A stretch of DNA of 8,616 bases. It comes from an uncultured Eubacteriales bacterium. GTDB taxonomy: Bacteria; Bacillota_A; Clostridia; Oscillospirales; Oscillospiraceae. Numbering within the stretch: position 1 is the first letter of the stretch; every line of letters starts with the position of its first letter. The position numbers and the translations under genes are program-made. A model generated the notes under the pieces. It made no database searches. It was not told the origin of the DNA and saw only the letters and a program-made list of their open reading frames with translations. Location of the stretch: NCBI GenBank assembly GCA_900556015.1, contig USNH01000027.1:1-8616 (forward strand), written 5' to 3'. This document shows, in pieces, positions 5,452-8,616 of this stretch.

Positions 5452-7119
5452 TTACTCGATGGCCACGATATAGTAGTACACAGGCTGGCCGCCGGGCAGG
5501 GCGGTGATCTCCGCGCCGGGGCAGCGGCTCTGGAAGATGGCGGAGGCCTGCTGAGCCTGGGCCTCGTCCACGCCCTCGCCGGTGTAGACGGTGATGAACT
5601 CCGCGTCCTTGTCCGCCGCCACCTGGGCCAGCTTCTCCAGCAGGGCATCCAGGCTGCGGTCCGTGCCCAGCAGCTTGCCGTCACACAGGGCCAGATAGTC
5701 GCCCTCGTTGATGGCGAAGCCGTCAAAGTCGGAGTTCCGGGCGGCGTAGGTGATCTGCGCGGTGGTGACGTGCTCCGCCGCCGCCGTCATGGCCGACAGG
5801 ATGGACTGAGGGTCGTTGTCCTCCGGGTCTACGGCCATCATGGCGGAGATGCCCTGGGGCACGGTGGCGGTGGGGACGACGATGACCTCTTTTTCAGACA
5901 GGCCCACGCACTGCTGGGCCGCCATGATGATATTCTTGTTGTTGGGCAGGACGAACACCACCTCGCTGGGGGTACGGTTCACCTCCCGGAGGATGTCGTC
6001 GGTGGAGGGGTTCATGGTCTGACCGCCGGACACGATGCGATCCACGCCCAGGTCGCGGAACACCTCCGCCAGCCCGTCGCCGGCGCACACCGCCAGGAAG
6101 CCGTACCGTTTCTCCGGCGCGGCCACGGCGCAGGCGCTGTTTTCCAGCTCCTCCTCGATGGCGTCCAGGTCATCGGTGCTTTGGGCCTTCTTGCCTGCCG
6201 CCAGGTCAGCGGCCTGGGTACGCATATTCTCGATCTTGGCCAGCTCCAGCGTGCCGTACTTCTGCGCCTCGTTCAGGGCGTCGCCGGGGGTGTCGGTATG
6301 GACGTGGACCTTGAAGGACTCATCGTCCTCGCCGATGACCAGGCTGTCGCCGATGCTGCCCAAGTAGGCCCGCAGGCCGTCCAGGGGCTTGTCGGACGTT
6401 TTGCGGACGATGAACACGGTGTCGAAGGCGAAGGTGATGTCCTCGTCGCCGATGGCGGCGAAATCGGCCTTCTCCTCCGCCGTCTCGTCCACCTCAGGGA
6501 CGGCCTCGCCCCGCAGGGAACGGAGCATACCCTCCAGGATGATGAGGTAGCCCTTGCCGCCAGCATCCACCACACCGGCCTTTTTCAGCACCGGGTTCAT
6601 CTCAATGGTCTCCGCCAGGGTGGTGTAGCCGGTCTTGATGGCTTCCTCCAGCACGTAGGCGGCATCGTTCCGCTCTCCGGCGGCCTCCAGCGCCCGCTGG
6701 GCTGCCAGCCGGGAGACGGTGAGCACCGTGCCCTCGGCGGGCTTCATCACCGCGCCGTAGGCGGTGCTGACACCCTCCTGCATGGCCGATGCCAGCTGTG
6801 CGCCGTCGGCTTCGGTCAGCCCCTTGAACACCTTGCTCATGCCCCGGAACAGCAGGGACAGAATAACGCCGGAGTTGCCCCGGGCACCCCGGAGCAGGCC
6901 GGAGGCCGTGACCTTGGCGGCCTCGTCCACGGTGGCGGGCTGGACTTTACGCAACTCGGCCACGGCGGTCTGGATGGTCAGGGACATATTCGTGCCCGTG
7001 TCGCCGTCCGGCACGGGAAACACGTTCAGGTCGTTGATGGCTTGCTTTTGCTGTGCGATGCAGGCGGCGCCGAAGGCGACCATATCCTTGAAAGCGCCGC
7101 CGCTGATCCTATCTGTCAT
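5452..7119 (-). CDS. fakA: DAK2-domain fatty acid kinase, FakA/YloV-like
   Basis: FakA phosphorylates fatty acids held by a FakB (DegV-family) carrier to acyl-phosphate, which feeds phospholipid synthesis. The 555 residues match full-length FakA: an N-terminal DhaL/DAK2 ATP-binding domain (about 1-205) with N-V-F-P-V-P-D-G-D-T-G-T-N-M (32-45; D38 and D40 as Mg-ATP ligands) and G-A-R-G-N-S-G (78-84); a middle domain with K-V-H-V-H-T-D (270-276); and a C-terminal domain (about 335-555) including P-N-N-K-N-I (392-397). H272 and H274 correspond to the zinc-binding His pair described for Staphylococcus aureus FakA, but the partner cysteine of the usual G-Y-C-T-E motif is aspartate here (F-A-F-D-T-V, D233). 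The start at 7119 has a strong ribosome site (GGAAGGAGAA, 7125-7134). The gene follows the Asp23-type gene by 22 bases, the same order as yloU-yloV in Bacillus. No FakB gene lies in the window. The gene symbol rests on family resemblance. Confidence 0.88.
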   Translation of the reverse strand: MTDRISGGAFKDMVAFGAACIAQQKQAINDLNVFPVPDGDTGTNMSLTIQTAVAELRKVQPATVDEAAKVTASGLLRGARGNSGVILSLLFRGMSKVFKGLTEADGAQLASAMQEGVSTAYGAVMKPAEGTVLTVSRLAAQRALEAAGERNDAAYVLEEAIKTGYTTLAETIEMNPVLKKAGVVDAGGKGYLIILEGMLRSLRGEAVPEVDETAEEKADFAAIGDEDITFAFDTVFIVRKTSDKPLDGLRAYLGSIGDSLVIGEDDESFKVHVHTDTPGDALNEAQKYGTLELAKIENMRTQAADLAAGKKAQSTDDLDAIEEELENSACAVAAPEKRYGFLAVCAGDGLAEVFRDLGVDRIVSGGQTMNPSTDDILREVNRTPSEVVFVLPNNKNIIMAAQQCVGLSEKEVIVVPTATVPQGISAMMAVDPEDNDPQSILSAMTAAAEHVTTAQITYAARNSDFDGFAINEGDYLALCDGKLLGTDRSLDALLEKLAQVAADKDAEFITVYTGEGVDEAQAQQASAIFQSRCPGAEITALPGGQPVYYYIVAIE

Positions 7120-7141
7120 GTTGCTTCTCCTTCCGGGCGCG

Positions 7142-7492
7142 TCACACCGTGACGGAATCCACGCAGACGTTCACCGCCTTGACGGTGACGCCGGTGTTGA
7201 GGTTGACCACATATTTGACCTCGCCCATGATGGAGCGGCAGACTGTGGCGATGTTGACGCCGTTTTCCACGACGATGTGCAGCTCGATGGACACCGTGCC
7301 GTCGTCGTTATATGTGACCTTCACGCCCTTGCTCATGGCCTCGGGGCGCAGGAGATGCACCAGGCCATCGGTCATGCTGCGCTGGGCCATGCCCTTCACG
7401 CCGAAGCAGTTGGTGGCCGCCGCGCCGGTGATGGTGGTGAATACCGCACTGCTGATGGTGATCTCACCCTGACCGGTTTGAACCTTAATCAT
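7142..7492 (-). CDS. Asp23/Gls24 family protein (YloU-like)
   Basis: Small protein of the Asp23/Gls24 family (DUF322), linked to alkaline or envelope stress in Staphylococcus and Enterococcus and commonly placed before fakA. The start is ATG 7490-7492, giving 116 residues beginning M-I-K-V-Q-T-G-Q-G-E-I-T-I-S, with AAAGGGAG (7499-7506) six bases upstream. A longer in-frame form from 7531 would begin inside the leader hairpin and is rejected. Family features visible are the N-terminal G-E-I-T-I-S-S-A-V-F, the central G-V-K-V-T-Y-N-D-D-G-T-V-S-I-E-L-H-I-V-V-E-N-G-V (about 56-79 in outline) and the C-terminal strand G-V-T-V-K-A-V-N-V-C-V. No membrane segment or signal peptide is present. First gene of a three-gene run with fakA and the LTA-synthase-family gene, so all three are likely read from the promoter at 7551-7579. 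Confidence 0.88.
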   Translation of the reverse strand: MIKVQTGQGEITISSAVFTTITGAAATNCFGVKGMAQRSMTDGLVHLLRPEAMSKGVKVTYNDDGTVSIELHIVVENGVNIATVCRSIMGEVKYVVNLNTGVTVKAVNVCVDSVTV

Positions 7493-7515
7493 AGCTATCT
7501 CCCTTTCTATAGACT

Positions 7516-7529
7516 GCCGCCAAGGCGGC
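7516..7529 (-). promoter_or_regulatory. Small hairpin in the asp23 leader
   Basis: GCCGCC-AA-GGCGGC forms a perfect dyad in the 5' leader, about 10 bases before the ribosome site of the Asp23-type gene. It could stabilise the mRNA 5' end or serve as a protein site; there is no following T run, so it is not a terminator. Function is not known. Confidence 0.35.
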
Positions 7530-7550
7530 ATAAGGACAATAATATAGATT

Positions 7551-7579
7551 ATTATATACTATTTGTCCACCAATAACAA
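7551..7579 (-). promoter_or_regulatory. Consensus sigma-A promoter of the asp23-fakA run
   Basis: On the minus strand TTGTTA (7579-7574) and a perfect TATAAT (7556-7551) are 17 bases apart, in an AT-rich island (about 7531-7612) within GC-rich DNA. Transcription would begin near 7544, leaving a leader of about 50 bases. A dyad AATAAT (7538-7543)/ATTATT (7548-7553) covers the start point and the edge of the -10 box and might be a regulator site, or merely a product of the A/T richness. Confidence 0.75.
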
Positions 7580-7615
7580 GCAGAATATTATTAACAAATC
7601 TCTTAACAATTTCCC

Positions 7616-7678
7616 CGGCGGACGCCGAAGGCCCCCGTTGGCCGGGCGGTGCGATACCGTCCGGCCAACGGGGGCCTT
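7616..7678 (-). terminator. Very long GC-rich hairpin downstream of the HEPN-motif gene, probable terminator
   Basis: Bases 7628-7645 (AAGGCCCCCGTTGGCCGG) pair perfectly with 7661-7678 over 18 bp. The stem continues through a G-T wobble (7646/7660) and CGGT/ACCG (7647-7650/7656-7659) to a five-base loop. It starts 5 bases after the stop of the minus-strand gene, the place for its terminator. A second, abutting hairpin CGGCG-GA-CGCCG lies at 7616-7627. A proper T run is missing on the minus strand (only TT, then CGGCG), while the plus strand side reads TTGATTTTC. No plus-strand gene ends here, so termination of the minus gene, or mRNA 3'-end protection, is the best reading. Confidence 0.65.
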
Positions 7679-7683
7679 GATTT

Positions 7684-8616
7684 TCAGCAGACGCCGTCCA
7701 GCAGGGCGGCCACCTGGCCGGGGGCGCAGCAATTCATATGGGCCAGCTTGTTCCGGCACTCGTGGAGGAATCGGATCCGCTCCCGGTCCGCCTCCTCCGG
7801 GATATACAGCATGCGATAGTCCCCGGACACCCTGCAGCGCATCATATAGCACAGGGTCCCCAGCTCCACCTCCGCCGGGTCGGTCACTGCCGCGCCGAAC
7901 TGCTCCACATGGTTCTCCTGCAGCGCTTCTTCGATGGAGTCGTTCCATTTTTCGATCAGCTTCTGGCGCTCCAGCTCGATCAGAGGGAACAGGACCTGGA
8001 TCTGGGCGGTCCAGATCCGGTGCCACAGCTCGGCGGTGCCGCCGGTCCGGAGGTACCGCAGGGGATGGTCCGAGCCGTCCTCCGCGCCCCGGCGGTCGAA
8101 ATCTCCCTGCCGGTCAATGCGCTGCAGGCCGTCCACCGCCGTCTCGCTCCGGAAATCCACCTGTTTCAGCAGCATTGCGGACAGCTCCGCGTCCGTTCCG
8201 CACACCGAGGCCGCCGCCGCAGCGATATAGCGCTTCCAGTCGGTGGAATACGAACTTTCATCCATGATGAAGCTGTTGAATTGCTGAACGTCATAGCTAC
8301 TGACGCAGTCGTCAAAGTCGATGGACTGAATATACCGGGAATCCCCGGAGGTGAAATTCCCGTGAACCTCCAGCACGAACAGCCCGTCCGCCGCACTTCT
8401 GGGGGAAAAGCCCCGGCAGAAGCTGAGCCATTTTCCGGCGGTCCGCTGGTCCAGTCCCTTCACCCAGATGATGCGGTTTTTGATGACATTCCTGTCGGAA
8501 ATGTAGTCCTGGATGCTGATCCGGGATTTTTCGCGGTAGCCCGTCCGGATGGACGAGGACGCGTAGGTCTGGAGGATGAAGCGGCCGGGCTCCTGATCGG
8601 TGGGGTTGTTGTCCAC
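7684..8616 (-). CDS. Unidentified protein with C-terminal HEPN-like motif (partial at window edge)
   Basis: I do not recognise this gene. The visible 310 codons have no stop up to the window edge. The first codon in view is GTG, but the sequence there reads like the inside of a larger protein, so it is taken as partial. Residue numbers count from the window edge. The upstream part (about 1-155) is mixed alpha/beta and soluble, with N-R-I-I-W-V-K-G-L (47-55) and D-G-L-F-V-L-E-V-H-G (77-86), a pattern that could belong to the distal part of an ATPase; no Walker A is visible. A polar linker (about 155-190) leads to a helical C-terminal domain (about 195-310) with the conserved-looking V-E-L-G-T-L-C-Y-M-M (250-259) and R-N-K-L-A-H (288-293). 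R-X4-H with Asn after Arg is the signature of HEPN domains, many of which are RNases in toxins and defence proteins. No membrane segment is seen. HEPN assignment is an inference from one motif plus helical context. Confidence 0.6.
   Translation of the reverse strand: MDNNPTDQEPGRFILQTYASSSIRTGYREKSRISIQDYISDRNVIKNRIIWVKGLDQRTAGKWLSFCRGFSPRSAADGLFVLEVHGNFTSGDSRYIQSIDFDDCVSSYDVQQFNSFIMDESSYSTDWKRYIAAAAASVCGTDAELSAMLLKQVDFRSETAVDGLQRIDRQGDFDRRGAEDGSDHPLRYLRTGGTAELWHRIWTAQIQVLFPLIELERQKLIEKWNDSIEEALQENHVEQFGAAVTDPAEVELGTLCYMMRCRVSGDYRMLYIPEEADRERIRFLHECRNKLAHMNCCAPGQVAALLDGVC

Noticed and set aside
4226..5473. Long plus-strand ORF opposite the LTA-synthase-family gene (also 3200-4099)
   Set aside because: Its sequence is Gln/Arg/Val/His-rich and repetitive, lies fully antisense to a gene with catalytic motifs, and has no promoter or ribosome site.
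5389..7152. 587-codon plus-strand ORF opposite the fakA-like gene
   Set aside because: It mirrors the codon pattern of the FakA-like gene, has no family resemblance, and lacks a ribosome site.
7493..7531. Extended start of the Asp23-type protein at 7531
   Set aside because: The extension covers a leader hairpin and the ribosome site of the ATG at 7492, and its 13 residues are unlike the family N-terminus.

Overview
The window looks like chromosome from a high-GC, spore-forming, anaerobic member of the Clostridia, probably of the Oscillospiraceae type. The basis is a late-sporulation sigma factor fragment (SigK), an oxygen-sensitive [FeFe] hydrogenase, a Firmicutes-type Asp23-FakA gene pair and strongly GC-biased codons. 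The first ~500 bases are clearly different in composition (33% GC in bases 1-60, against 67% in 541-600).

Left end (1-870): the 3' end of a large serine recombinase gene runs directly into the 3' half of sigK. The recombinase stop codon lies inside the sequence AATGA, and the sigK reading frame resumes there at Asn-Glu-Ile-Leu-Met. As I recall, this is the codon position and 5-bp core at which the Bacillus subtilis skin element splits sigK. The most likely reading is the right end of a skin-like intervening element that must be excised in the mother cell to rebuild sigK. The 5' half of sigK and the rest of the element lie outside the window.

Middle, plus strand (871-3361): a monomeric [FeFe] hydrogenase with its own vegetative-type promoter, then a bactofilin with its own leader, closed by a very good hairpin terminator that also faces the convergent genes.

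Right, minus strand (3368-8616): an operon-like run asp23-type gene, fakA/yloV-like fatty acid kinase, LTA-synthase-family membrane sulfatase, read from a consensus promoter near 7551-7579. The gaps are 22 and 17 bases. All three concern the envelope or its lipids. Upstream of that promoter, a very long hairpin follows the 3' part of an unidentified protein whose C-terminus carries an Arg-Asn-Lys-Leu-Ala-His motif typical of HEPN domains; this is the second item of interest.

No rRNA, tRNA, CRISPR array or insertion sequence was seen. No stretch over 300 bases lacks a gene. Long ORFs antisense to the genes on both strands are high-GC shadows and were left out.
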